Source: Anarhynchus alexandrinus (lineage: Eukaryota; Chordata; Aves; Charadriiformes; Charadriidae). From it: a stretch of 64,000 bases of DNA. Location of the stretch: positions 1 through 64,000 of the forward strand of contig VUYV01000400.1 of the NCBI GenBank assembly GCA_008711295.1. Direction: 5' to 3'. How positions within the stretch are numbered: position 1 is the stretch's first letter; each line of letters opens with the position of its first letter. Shown piece by piece: positions 12,998-23,800 of this stretch. The notes under the pieces were generated by a model that was not told the DNA's origin, did no database searches, and saw nothing but the letters and a program-made list of their open reading frames with translations. The translations under genes and the position numbers were made by a program.

Positions 12998-13248
12998 CCA
13001 TCTGCATGGCGTTGCGGGGCTGGCTGGCTGGCTGCTGAGCCGAATACCTCAAGCAGTTATTCAGCTGCGGAGAGGCCGCCTGTAGCTGGGGATGCGTCTG
13101 AGGAGCAGTGATAGGAACAACCGGTCTGACAGCCGTGGCAGCGCTGGTGTGACCAGCCCCGATGGGGTGGATGGCTCCCGGGGCTCCTTTTGTCGTCGGA
13201 GCTCCCCCGGCCCCGCTGTTCCTGGCCTGCCCAGCTCCCACTGGCACC
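12998..13248 (-). CDS. SH3RF3: SH3RF3 exon: Ser/Pro/Ala/Gln-rich region after SH3-3
   Basis: This 251-nt exon (phase 2 in, phase 1 out) encodes about 83 residues that are probably disordered. It begins RVPVGAGQARNSGAGGAP and includes AVRPVVPITAPQTHPQLQ and NNCLRYSAQQPASQPRN. The acceptor is CATGCAG|GGTG and the donor is GATGG|GTACGT. The order of motifs (TAVRP..PITAPQ, then CLR.SAQ, then ASQ.R) follows the SH3RF3 protein, but conservation is looser than in the SH3 exons. A short (AGCC)n stretch at about 13018-13040 encodes part of the QPASQP segment and is a possible site of length variation. No domain is recognisable beyond the low-complexity linker. Confidence 0.92.
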
Positions 13249-16200
13249 CTGCATGGAGACAAGGCACAGTGTAAGCATGCTGTAGAGATGCTGATACTCA
13301 GCCACAATGCTGATAAGCACCCCCAGTTACTTAGGGGGTTCAACATGATACCCTCTCAGGTGTTAAAGTAAACTGAGATATAGATATATATTTATCTTTA
13401 AAGGACACAGTCATAAGCACGCTAGAGGACATTTTCACCCCTTTATACTATGGGAAGAAATGCAGGGTAAAAATGGAAAAGATAATTTTTCTTATCACTT
13501 TTTTTCTTAAGGTACATTTCTGTTTGAATTGTTTCTAGTAAAATCACAAATCTAAATTCAGAAGAAATGGATATCTCCCAAATGTCATTTTGTGTGCCAG
13601 AGGCACTAATGGAGTGATAATTAAAACAGACTCAGACATCTTTTCTTAGGACCAAACCTGCATACAGCCCCACAGGGAGAAAAAAAGACGGATAACACTA
13701 AATCTATGTGTGGCTGTTGAAGGGGACTGAAAAGCAGCAGACTTGGCAGGGCTTGGCTTGGCTGAGCGCTTACCTTAGCGATGCAACCAGCCCTAGCTTA
13801 GACTTGCTAAGGAAATGCAAAAAGGAAGGCAATGCAGCTGACCTTACTGAAAAGAAAATCCAAACAATAATCGACCACTCTTTCACTGCTGACTTCAACT
13901 GTATGCATAGTCTGATTTCATCTGAGTGGCTGGGTAGACCTCAGAGGGAAGGAATGAGGCTCTTTCTCCTATGCAATGAGTTCAGCCGAGAGCAGGTCTT
14001 GATCCTCTTACCACTGAGTTAGAAACTCTGACTGGGGCAGGAGATCACTGGGAAGGACAGAAGGACACTAATGGACAAACTTAGCTGCTGCACAGCAGCT
14101 CTTTCTCTGAGTTTCTTACTCAGGTTCCTTAGTAATTTCCTTCCCGAGCAGTAGATGCCATGAAACAGCGGGTTCATTTTGTGCTGTTCTCCTCTCCTGA
14201 GCTGCTACATCTGCCAAGGTCCTCCTCCAGGAAAGGACAGGAGAGGAGATATGATGCAGAACAAGGTATGGTGGAGGAGAAGGAAATGAGACAGTGTAGG
14301 GGGTTAGCAAGAGAAGAGAGGATAACAGAAAGGGTGCAAGACCAACCTATCGGGGGATGGCATTGAGAGAAGTTCTGGAGCCACAAAACTGTTGTGTGGG
14401 AACACAGAGAGGAAAAGAGCAGAAAGAAGGAGTACGCTGAACAATCTGGCCCAATTCAGAGGACAAGAAAGACAGAAAAAGCAACCCTAAGAAAAGAGTG
14501 GAAAGAGGAATAGCCTAAAGAGTGAAATACTCATAGAAAGAGACCAAAACACAGGCTGGAAGATATGGTCCAAAACTGCAAAAGATAGCCATCCCCTCTG
14601 CCCAATCCCTGCTCCCCCCAAAATCACAGGAGGAAAAACAACACTGTGGTGTCATAAAATACTTGACTCATCTCATTGTGCAAGGTTTGCCCGGATTACA
14701 TTCTGCTAAATGAACCTGCTCTTTTTTTTTCTTCAATTTTTTTTTCATCAGCCTCCAGGTAGGGAAAAGCTGGGAATCCCACCAGATGGAAATCTTGACT
14801 GTCTGTCATCTGCTGTGAAGAGCTGGCAGGGTAACAGCAAGGTTCAGCTGGAGCTGGCTTGGCCATCTGCACTAGACTGAGTTTGCCAGAAAAGCACACC
14901 TAATAGTCCATGGAAAGCTGCGTTCAGGCAAACATGCACACCGACAGGTACAGACACTATCTGTGACTCCCACAGAGCTGGATAGATGTTGGATATGGCA
15001 AATTTTCTCTGCTGGCCTGTGCCTGACTGTCCATCTAAAGGGTCTTGTCCTTTTTCCACCATGCTCTGCTCACACATGTGCTTTGGCAGCTTATAAATCT
15101 AGTTCAGTGTTATTAAATTCATGGGCAACTTCTTTTTCTTGGCTTTTGTAGGGAGTGGCAGAAAAACATACATGAATCTAATTCTCTGCTTTGCTGTCAA
15201 AGGGGAACAAAGTAAGCAGAAAGTGCAGCAAACAGGAGATTTCGTCGCTATCAGATTTTTCTTGCTGTTCTCACTGAGGGTGATTTACAGAGGAACTTAA
15301 TTAGCTCACAGGATCATAAATATAATCATAAAGCTGCTTTCGGGTTTTGTGGAAAGCACTTTTGCCCTTTAGCACTTCTCTCTGTCTTGTTCTAGCTGTG
15401 ACATGCTGCATTTAATAAAGTCTTGCTGATTCAGATCACCAACACTTCAGCACAAACTTCTTTACTAATTAAGAGCTGAAGAGGCAAGGAGTGAAGGCAG
15501 CCAAGGGACTCTGTAAAATAAGGTAAATACATTTAGGCTGATGAACAGTGAAGACCCCATGAATTAATTATTATTATTTTTGACTGAAACGCAGTATTAG
15601 GACTGTCAGCAGGTTTAGTTATCATCTTCTAATCTGCTCTTAACTTTTGGTCTTGCTCAGTCCACCTATTACAAACTTGACATAAACTGAAGATGGAACA
15701 AACCTGGAACAATTTTTCAAGATCAGCACTGTGAGTTGTGAGCTGACTTTCTCTAGAGAGGAATGAAAGATGGTGGAGACTGTTTGCATGTGGGAGGAGA
15801 GACTGAGAGCATATGAGGAGTGAGTTTGATTTGCAATGCCACGTTTGCTTTAAAGGAGATATGGGCATACACATGGCAACATTGGCCTTCAAGGAGCATG
15901 TGGGGCAAAACAGTCTGTAACACACTGGTGAACTTTCTCCTCAGGTTGCAGACTATTTCAGAGTGGGGTCTAGATCAGAAACACCCTTTGAGCCAAAGTC
16001 TGACAAATGGCATTCCTCCCTAAACATGTTATTCTTTCCTTTTCTCCTCTTCTGCAACTGAGACACAGGTAGCTAAAATCAGACAATTTACTGAACTCTC
16101 CTACCACTTCTGAATTTTAACGGTTATACCATTAGTCTTGATCCAAACAATCCAAGGCCTTTGATTTAAGAAAAACAAAATCTACATGAGGAGCTACTGA

Positions 16201-16564
16201 AAAGCAAGACACAGGAATTCCTTATTTTGCTTATCCCTGTTACATGTCCAGTAGTTTTATAACAATAAAAAAATCATTACCCAACAGATTCTTTACAATA
16301 GTAAAACCTGGGCTCATCAGACTTTACAAAGTCAGAGGTTGGAAATGCCATCATCTAACACAACTAGTTAAGTCTTCTGAGAACATGGGTAACTCCAATG
16401 CAACAACCAGCAAGTTTCATTACCCAAGTATGCAATGCCACTAGAAAATTTCTGGAAGGGGAATGTGATTTAAAAGCAGAGCTATGTTGTTTTCAGCATC
16501 ATCCAGATGCAGAATCCCTCTCAGCCCCGCCTCAGGCATATCCACCTTGGCCAGTGGTCCTCAC
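13249..16564 (-). other. SH3RF3 intron, 3.3 kb
   Basis: This intron lies between the SH3-3 exon and the 251-nt exon. It contains a purine-rich stretch on the plus strand (about 14215-14560), a T-rich patch at 14723-14748, and otherwise plain unique sequence. No gene is seen. Confidence 0.85.
14215..14560 (+). other. Purine-rich stretch in an intron
   Basis: On the plus strand this interval is dominated by A and G (many GGAGAAGG, GAGAGGAAAAG and AGAAAGAAGG blocks) with few pyrimidine runs. It lies in the intron between the SH3-3 and 251-nt exons, so the SH3RF3 pre-mRNA is pyrimidine-rich here. There is no coding signal and no recognised transposon. Confidence 0.6.
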
Positions 16565-16735
16565 CTTGAAACAGGTGTTACGTAGTTGCCTGGGAAGACA
16601 CCGGACATCCCACTCCTCAGAGATGTCCCCTTGAACCAGCCGTCCTGGCACTTCTCAATGACCCGGTACATCTCACCTTTGCGGAGCTCCAGCTCGTCAT
16701 TCTTCTGAGGCTTGTAGGCATACAGGGCTAGGTAG
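16565..16735 (-). CDS. SH3RF3: SH3RF3 exon: complete SH3 domain 3
   Basis: This 171-nt exon holds essentially one whole SH3 domain. It starts [20 protein letters not shown], continues with [20 protein letters not shown] and ends [13 protein letters not shown]. All the usual peptide-groove elements are visible: the ALYAY motif, the acidic RT loop (NDELEL), the first tryptophan (DGWFKG) and the FPGNYV motif. The acceptor is CCCCGCAG|CTAC and the donor is CAAG|GTGAGG. It starts and ends in phase 2, so it is a symmetric cassette whose skipping would remove the domain in frame. The closing codon is AG here plus G from the next exon (Arg). In the family this SH3 binds proline-rich partners; its partner in birds cannot be read from the sequence. 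Confidence 0.97.
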
Positions 16736-19700
16736 CTGCGGGGAGAGGTCACACAAGAAGAAATCACACAGCTGACATCTATCACCGCCTGTCTCACTTC
16801 GACTCCAGCTCCACAGAGCGGAAAGTGAGCAGAAACACTGCTCAGAAATGGTGGTTAAAAGGGGACATCATTACAGCACACCAAACAAGGAACGGCAAAG
16901 ACAACATCAACTGGATGCTCAGACAATAAGGGAATAACTAATCAGATTAAAGGGAGGAGGTAATTTAGAAACTCATAGGACATTCTTCTCACTCAGGGCA
17001 CAACCAAAGCAAAACACTGCCACAAAGCAGCACTCAAGCTAAGGACTTAGGACAAGGCAATTACAGAGACAGCCAGAGTAACCAGGACTCGAGTAGGAAG
17101 GCTTTGCAGACTAACATCTGGATGAAGTATATATTTGTATGCTTCAGGGTGGGAGCCACCTCTACTGCGGATTTTCAGAAGAAACTTTTCTTACGGGTAG
17201 GCTACTTCAAAAACATTTTAGGCAGCTTTTCTTGCAGCGTTCTCGCTGGCCAGTTTTAGAAACAACACACCAAAACATTCTGATCTTGTATGGCAATTCT
17301 TGTATTATGTGGGTAAACCAAAAAGTGATAGAGGGCCAGATTCTGCAAGGGGATTTTTACTTAAGCAGGTGAAGTCATAGAATTTGGCTTTGGATGTTTT
17401 GCATGGAAGTATTCTAATAATTCTTTAATAGAGGACCCAATATGTAGAACTTTTTATTTATTTAATTACAGCTTTTATTTATTCTCTTTGTTTAGAAACC
17501 TTCTTTTTATCTCTCTTTTGTTCTTCCGTTACTACTTCAGGGATGTGTCTAATGTTGTGAAATGACTACAACTTAAAGTCTCCAAAGGTATTCTCTCTGT
17601 TTAGAGAGATCCTTGTTGAAAATTAAGAATGATTGCTTGTACTTTGGGGAATAATGGAAAGTCAGGATAGGATAGCATGAGTGAACACACGGAACAACAC
17701 TTGCTTTGTAAATAGCAATTTTTTTTAGGTACTGTCGCCTTTCTACAAATGCAGAAAGGGATTTCTGGTAATTCTTGATCAAGGTTGTGCCTTCTTGAGT
17801 GTTTTTTTATTTGTGCTTTACAGGCAGCGCAGAGAGATTAGGACAAATGGGGAAACACTTACAGAAAGTGCATTTACACTACAAAGTGCAGCAGAATGCT
17901 CTTAGGCTCGGGGGTGGGTGAGAAGAGGCTTGCTGCCCACCTTATAGCAGCGAACCAGAGAAATAATGAAAACTATAACCATTGTGATTGTAGACTTGCA
18001 GCCAGTAAAAATGATACATGGCTTTTTACTTCTGCTCTCCAGGAAATATAATTGAGGAATAAATCCTGTTAGTTTTCCTGATTCTACTCCTTTATGGGGC
18101 CAGTAGATTTCCCTATTTTTATTCTGAAGGCAGTAAATAAACAGCAGTAATGAGCAGAATATGAAATATTTGGTAACAGCTCCTTGGGGCATGCTTAGAC
18201 TGATGTGCCTGGCTCTGTTTATCACGTGCATGGGGTACAAAGACCTAATCAGAAACTGTATTTCATTAGTCAACAGATGGGAGAAACCATCCTGCACATC
18301 CTTTGTTTAGCCTATATAACCAGGTGGTCCCGAGCAGGTCTGTAGCTGTTCACCTGATGGAAAACATGAGGCTACATATGAACTGAAGAACATTAAAATG
18401 CATCACCCCGACATGAAATAAGGTTGCATGCTTCAGTGCTAATCCTTCAGCACTGTGCTCTGCTAGGACGTAGTGGAAAGTGCCAGACTGCACTCACTCG
18501 AGGGAGCAGAAAGTGTGGCTTTGACTACCCCTTTCTTAAGTTGCTGCTTACACAGAGCTCATAATCAGAAGGTATGGGTAAAGTGGGAGGTCAAGGACAA
18601 AGCATTTTAGATAGACTTCCTTAGCTCCTTCCCCAGTGGGCTACATGTAATAATGTAATTTACGGGTTGAGATGCTGGAAGAAGGTGCACGCAAAATTAC
18701 CCTAAGTGGATATAGGTTGCTTTCCCTTGCAGCTATCTCCAGCTCTCCTACTAGTTTCTTTCTGTTCCTTCCTGCAAATTCCCCCAACTCAGCCTCCAGT
18801 AAGACAGAATATCCAATATCACAATGAGCCTAAACATCCTCCAGAGAGAGTATCAAAATCCTTGCAGTGACTAAAAGAAGGTGTACAACAGCCCAGCCTG
18901 GACTCCATGCCAAAACTGAGCAATCTCTGTATGGCTAAACTAATGAAAACCTATATGTGATAACCACACAGCATGACCCTAGGACAACGGAGGTGATCAG
19001 CATTTTCTTCATGGACTGGCGATCCCACCGCCTACATGGGGCAGTGAGGATGCCCCTCCCTGGGGGTTTCCTCTGTTAGTCTGCAAGGAGTCAGGGGCTT
19101 CTCCAAACCCAGCGACAGGCCCAGCCTGGGTCCACGGCCTGCCCGTGGATGGCATGTCAGCCCTATGGGAACAGGCATACGCCCCATGTGCCGGCAGAGA
19201 GGGAGCTGTGGGAGAGCTGGCGGGACACCTGCTCTCATACATGGCTGAAAACAATTTGAGTGCAGGCAGCTTCCCTCCCCAGAAAGCGTTTCTGGGCTTT
19301 TCCTCTGGCAGGGAATCAAGTCTAGCGGTCCCTTTTGCTGAGGCTGATTTTGCCTTAAGCCAAAGCCTTTGGACTTGAGATACGTTTCCGCGTTCTCTAG
19401 ATTTTAGGTGTGAAACTTCACCAGCAAACTCTCTACAACTGAAAAGAAAGTGTTAAAACAAGAATCTTAAATCTTGCAAAATGTAATAGCAAATTATTCT
19501 GGGCTATGTGAAACAGTGAGGCTAAGGGTTAGGGAGCAGGACCTAGAAGAAGCCAAAATGTTTACTACAAGTTCCCTAAAAAAAGGCCTAAGTGAGAAGG
19601 TAGCTCGTGTTCTTGGCCTCAGGGAGCTGCCTGTGACTATACTTAAATGCAGAAGCCCCAGGGCTCTGTCTAGGGTTGTACCTCCCCAGTTCTGCTACAA

Positions 19701-20186
19701 CTTTCAGATAACGCTTCCCCTTTGACTGGAACTTGGCTCGCAAGTGCAAAATGACAGACCGGATTACGAGGCTGCTTCACGAGGGAGACGACAGGAGAAG
19801 CATAGGAGGGGAGGCTTGCTAAGGCACAGATGCAAGGGCATTGCCAGAGAGCTGGAAAATGTCCTGATTCAGCAACTAAATATGGGAAATACTGCCAGTT
19901 ACTGATTCCCTGGGCAATGTTTGAAATAAATTTGTGCCCCACCACGTGCCACACAGGCTGCACAGGGTGACCACAGGGTGATGATGAGACCTCTCTGTGG
20001 GGCCATGAGTGATGTGTGGTATGAAGATCAGGTATGAAGGTCTCATCTTAGTAGCCAAGAACAAATCTGTTTTGGTTCTGTTCCAACTCCCCTATTCTCC
20101 TTAAAGCAGATTTGCTATGTTATTTTAGGATTTTATTTGTGATTTCAGACCTTGTTTTGGCCATATCATAAAACCTTAAAATACTG

Positions 20187-20208
20187 GTGTGCATATGTGT
20201 GTGTGTCT
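20187..20208. repeat. Short TG repeat
   Basis: The tract TGTGCATATGTGTGTGTGTC, about 20 bp, lies in the intron upstream of the SH3-3 exon. Confidence 0.6.
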
Positions 20209-20725
20209 ATATAGTTCTACTGCTTTCACAAGGTATATGTGATGAGAGGAAAGGGTTCAGTAGTTTAACTAGGCAGGTACCAGATAAACCGACCAGGCTA
20301 GAAGAGATTTATTATAATGAAGTCTACTCTTTTTGCTCTGTGTCTAGTCAACCTTCTGTTATTCTACACACTATTCAATAAGCCCATATGCCCATGGTAT
20401 GAAGTTCATTCGTTGCATTTGTTTATGGCACTGAAAAACTGGAATTGGGTCATTTTTTCTGGTTAATGATGAATATATCAGGTATTTGATTGCATGGGAC
20501 TACACCAGAAGATTTTCTCTAGCTGAGAGGCATTCCATTTGCTTCACAGTGATTCATACAGCTGTAATAAATATACCAGCAGTCTAAAAGGGCTCACAGA
20601 GAAAGGGGGAAGTCTCGATTTTCTCTACTCGTTTTTCAATTTCAGCAGAGGCTGGGTCATGTATGAAATTGCGAACTCTCTCTTCTCAGAATGCTCCTGA
20701 GCTGAGATTCAGGCTTTCAGATTTC

Positions 20726-20750
20726 AAACACACACACACACGTGCACACA
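20726..20750. repeat. Short CA repeat
   Basis: An interrupted (CA)n tract with one CG step lies about 45 bp beyond the donor of the 101-nt exon. CA-rich intronic elements next to a donor can bind hnRNP L and affect exon inclusion; this role is only inferred. Confidence 0.65.
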
Positions 20751-20793
20751 ATTAGAAACAAAGAGTACGCAGGGACTGAGATGAGCTGCTTAC

Positions 20794-20894
20794 ATATTGA
20801 GGGGGAGCTGGACCTTCGGTGGTGTTCCCTGATCTCCAATTATTGCACTTGTCCTGGGACCAGCCACGGTGGCTGTTCCAATCGAAGAGGAATC
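20794..20894 (-). CDS. SH3RF3: SH3RF3 short linker exon before SH3-3
   Basis: This 101-nt exon encodes 33 residues plus two bases. It begins DSSSIGTATVAGPRTS and ends with the conserved GDQGTPPKVQLPLN. The acceptor is TATTTTCAG|GAT and the donor is AATAT|GTAAGC. The last codon is split: AT here plus C from the next exon gives Ile, so the join reads LPLN-I-YLALYAY, straight into SH3-3. The KVQLPLN segment is characteristic of SH3RF3 and has no close counterpart in SH3RF1, which makes this small exon the most useful one for telling the paralogues apart. It runs from phase 0 to phase 2, so skipping it alone would shift the frame. Confidence 0.93.
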
Positions 20895-23800
20895 CTGAAA
20901 ATACAAAAAGAACATACACAGATTAAGACAAAGCCCACCATTTCCTAAAATGCTATAGGGGTGAAGGAACAGAGGAAAAAAAATCACATATTTTGTCCGT
21001 TCCCAGACTTTCTAACTTCATGATACTGCATTAAAAAAGACATCTTTAAGCCTTACCCATTCTAAAAATACATTTCTGACACAGGGGATATTAGGTTATT
21101 AACAGCTTTTCCATGTACCTGTCAGAAAAATTTAGTTGTACCTTGCATGCAGACCTTAAAAGTTTTAGAATGCAAAACTACTTCACTGCTTTGTAAAATC
21201 AGCTCAACGTGTACATCTCTGCAATAGCACCTTCTTTGCTAAAGGTAACTTTTTCCCCTCAAAACCTTGTTTTAAATTTGCACTCTTCTGGTTAATGGTT
21301 ATGGATCTATGGAGAAGAAGACACTATTCAATTTCTGAATTCTGAAATTCGATTCAAATTCTGAATTCTCATCTCTGTATGCTGTTTTTATCATCAAGAA
21401 TATTTTTCTCCTTAAGAAAAAGGTGACAACACAACCCAAACCAGGAGTACCTCTGAATGAAGAAAGCAGGAGTCCACCCCACTTTTACCACAGCAAATAA
21501 ATTCCCACTTTCATATAAAGAACTGGGCAGATCTTTTCCAGCTATTGGTGTTGAAAGGCAATTCTAAATGCAATTGTTCATGTTTCAAAGCTTAATGCTC
21601 AGCAAAAGTATGTAGGGCAAACTCTTTTGAGTTGTCGCACCCAAGTCCCCATTCATCTATGTCAAAAATGAATCCTGACTGGAAACTTGTCCTGAAGTAA
21701 TGCCAAGGGCTGTAGCAACAGATCTTTGCTGTAAAGACAGGGTAGAGCTGGGCTGATATGACTTCTAATGGTTTACTTGAGCAAAAGGCTTTTTTAAGTC
21801 CAACCAAATGCTGCATGCACATCGATATGCAGAATGGCTCTACAAAGTAGGATCCAAAGTTTATGCAGAAATTGTGGGTTCAGACAGAGCCTGTTACATA
21901 CAAAAAAAGATTCTAAGCATTTCACAGACATCCAGTGCAGCTTTTCTGTTTCCAAATGCTATCTAAAAAACAGTAAATATTGATTTATTTTGGGACCAGA
22001 AACATAGGGACATTTTATTGCACTTACAAATGACACTGAATTAAACCAAGACACATATTGCTACTTAATTAATGGATTTCAAGGTCAGCTCGTTCCAAAG
22101 AATCCCACATAATTATTACAGTGTCATGTCTTGATATTGCATTGCTTTGCTCTATATTAACACAATATCATTGGTAAATCGTGCATCAAAATATGAAGAC
22201 ACTGCTCTGTGATTCCATAGCTTTTGGCAACAAGCACCAAGCTGTCTCCTCTCTCACCAACATCTATGCTCAATCATGAAGTTGGAGTGACAAGTACATC
22301 TCCTTTTTCTCATTATTTCCCCTCACTTTCTGGCTGCTTGCTCAAACAAGGAAGGTTCCAGGCAGCTCTTAGTCCTCTGTGTAAAAGTAAGCGTTCTTTC
22401 CAGTTCTGTGATTAAGGCTTTATTAATCCTGCCTGTCACGTCAGTGAGATAATATCAATTTATAGAAGAAAACCCCAACCCAGCCAAAAATGTAGGAACA
22501 GTTAGAGAATGATCCCTCATCTGTTATTTTGAGCTGGTTAATGAGGTTAGGGATTGTGGAAGATGCTGGGCAGAGGGACCCGGCAACTGCCTCACGCAAG
22601 AGGTAAGTGAGAAATTGGCTGGTTCAAACTTCTTTATGTTGTGCCACCGGTGTACGCCTGCCCTGAGCTACAGAAACTGCCTCCAAGAAAACAGATCGGT
22701 CCCCACCCTTTCTTGGTAGGACAAACCACTTTGTTTTTACCTCATGAGAAACCAGAGCTGAGCAAACAGCCTCAGGGTGCAACCGTAAAGGCAGAGAAGA
22801 TCACAGCAGCGTAAGATGTGTTACACCTTCCTTGGCTCCTATGACCCTCTCTCCACACACCTCAGTGGAGGCAGAGTTTGCAGAGGTGCTGCTGTCCCAT
22901 CCAGGAGTGCCCACTGAAGGCACCCTGGGCGAAGCCAGCCCGCCTCTGCAGAGAGATGAGTTGAAGCCTGGAGAGCAGCGTAGCTGTTAGCACCATCCAT
23001 TCGACTGTTCGCAGCAGCAGTGGTGGCTTCTGTGTGTTCTGTGTTACTGGAAGCACGAGCCCAAACACCTTCTATGTGCTATTATGCTTGTGCTAACATA
23101 CAGTCCTATGGATTAAGACATCATGTAATGGTCATTCAGTGTTGCTAGATGACATAGTTGCTTTCCTTCCTTGAATAATCCAGAATAAATCTCCATAGTC
23201 CTGTATGTTCTCTGTCCACCTGACACACAGTTTCTTGCCTATGGCCTGTTACTGTAATATTGCTGCATCTGGTGCCAGCCTGGACCCTACAAACCATTCA
23301 TTTTTGCCATTTTGCACAGCCTAGTATCATATGCATCCAAACTCTAAATCAGTGCCTGCTTCCTGATTGTGCTCCAGTTTTTCTTTAGCTGCTCTCCCCT
23401 GCGGGCTTTGACACGATGGTGTACTTGTCAGTCTGCCTATGACCCCACTTTTCATCATCAGGTTTTACTCCACAGGACCCGCTGGCCTTCCACTGCATTG
23501 AATTCAGTTCTTCTGTTCTCATCTTGTCATTTACTTTCACACAAGTGTTCTCCTCTGCAGCTTCATCTGCCTCTGTGCTCCTTGATGAATTCTCTCAGTG
23601 GCTGCCTGATTGCTACTATGCATCTGAATGTTCACCAGCTTTGTATTTAAACTACAGTCCCTGACGCAGTTGATGAAGGCTTTCTAAGCCTCCTCTTTCA
23701 AGGTCCTGTTCTCTCTCTTGTTTATCGTTAATTAGTTCGTATTATAAACTACAATATTGCCAGATAATTTTGCAAGATAATATCGGCAATAAGATTTTGA

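Larger units (their letters stand above)
16736..20793 (-). other. SH3RF3 intron, 4.1 kb
   Basis: This intron lies between the 101-nt exon and the SH3-3 exon. It has short CA/TG tracts (20187-20208 and 20726-20750) and no recognisable transposon or gene. Confidence 0.85.

Noticed and set aside
16565..16735. Assignment of the gene to SH3RF1 rather than SH3RF3
   Set aside because: SH3-3 and the preceding KVQLPLN linker match SH3RF3; SH3RF1 has a different opening strand in SH3-3 and a different linker.
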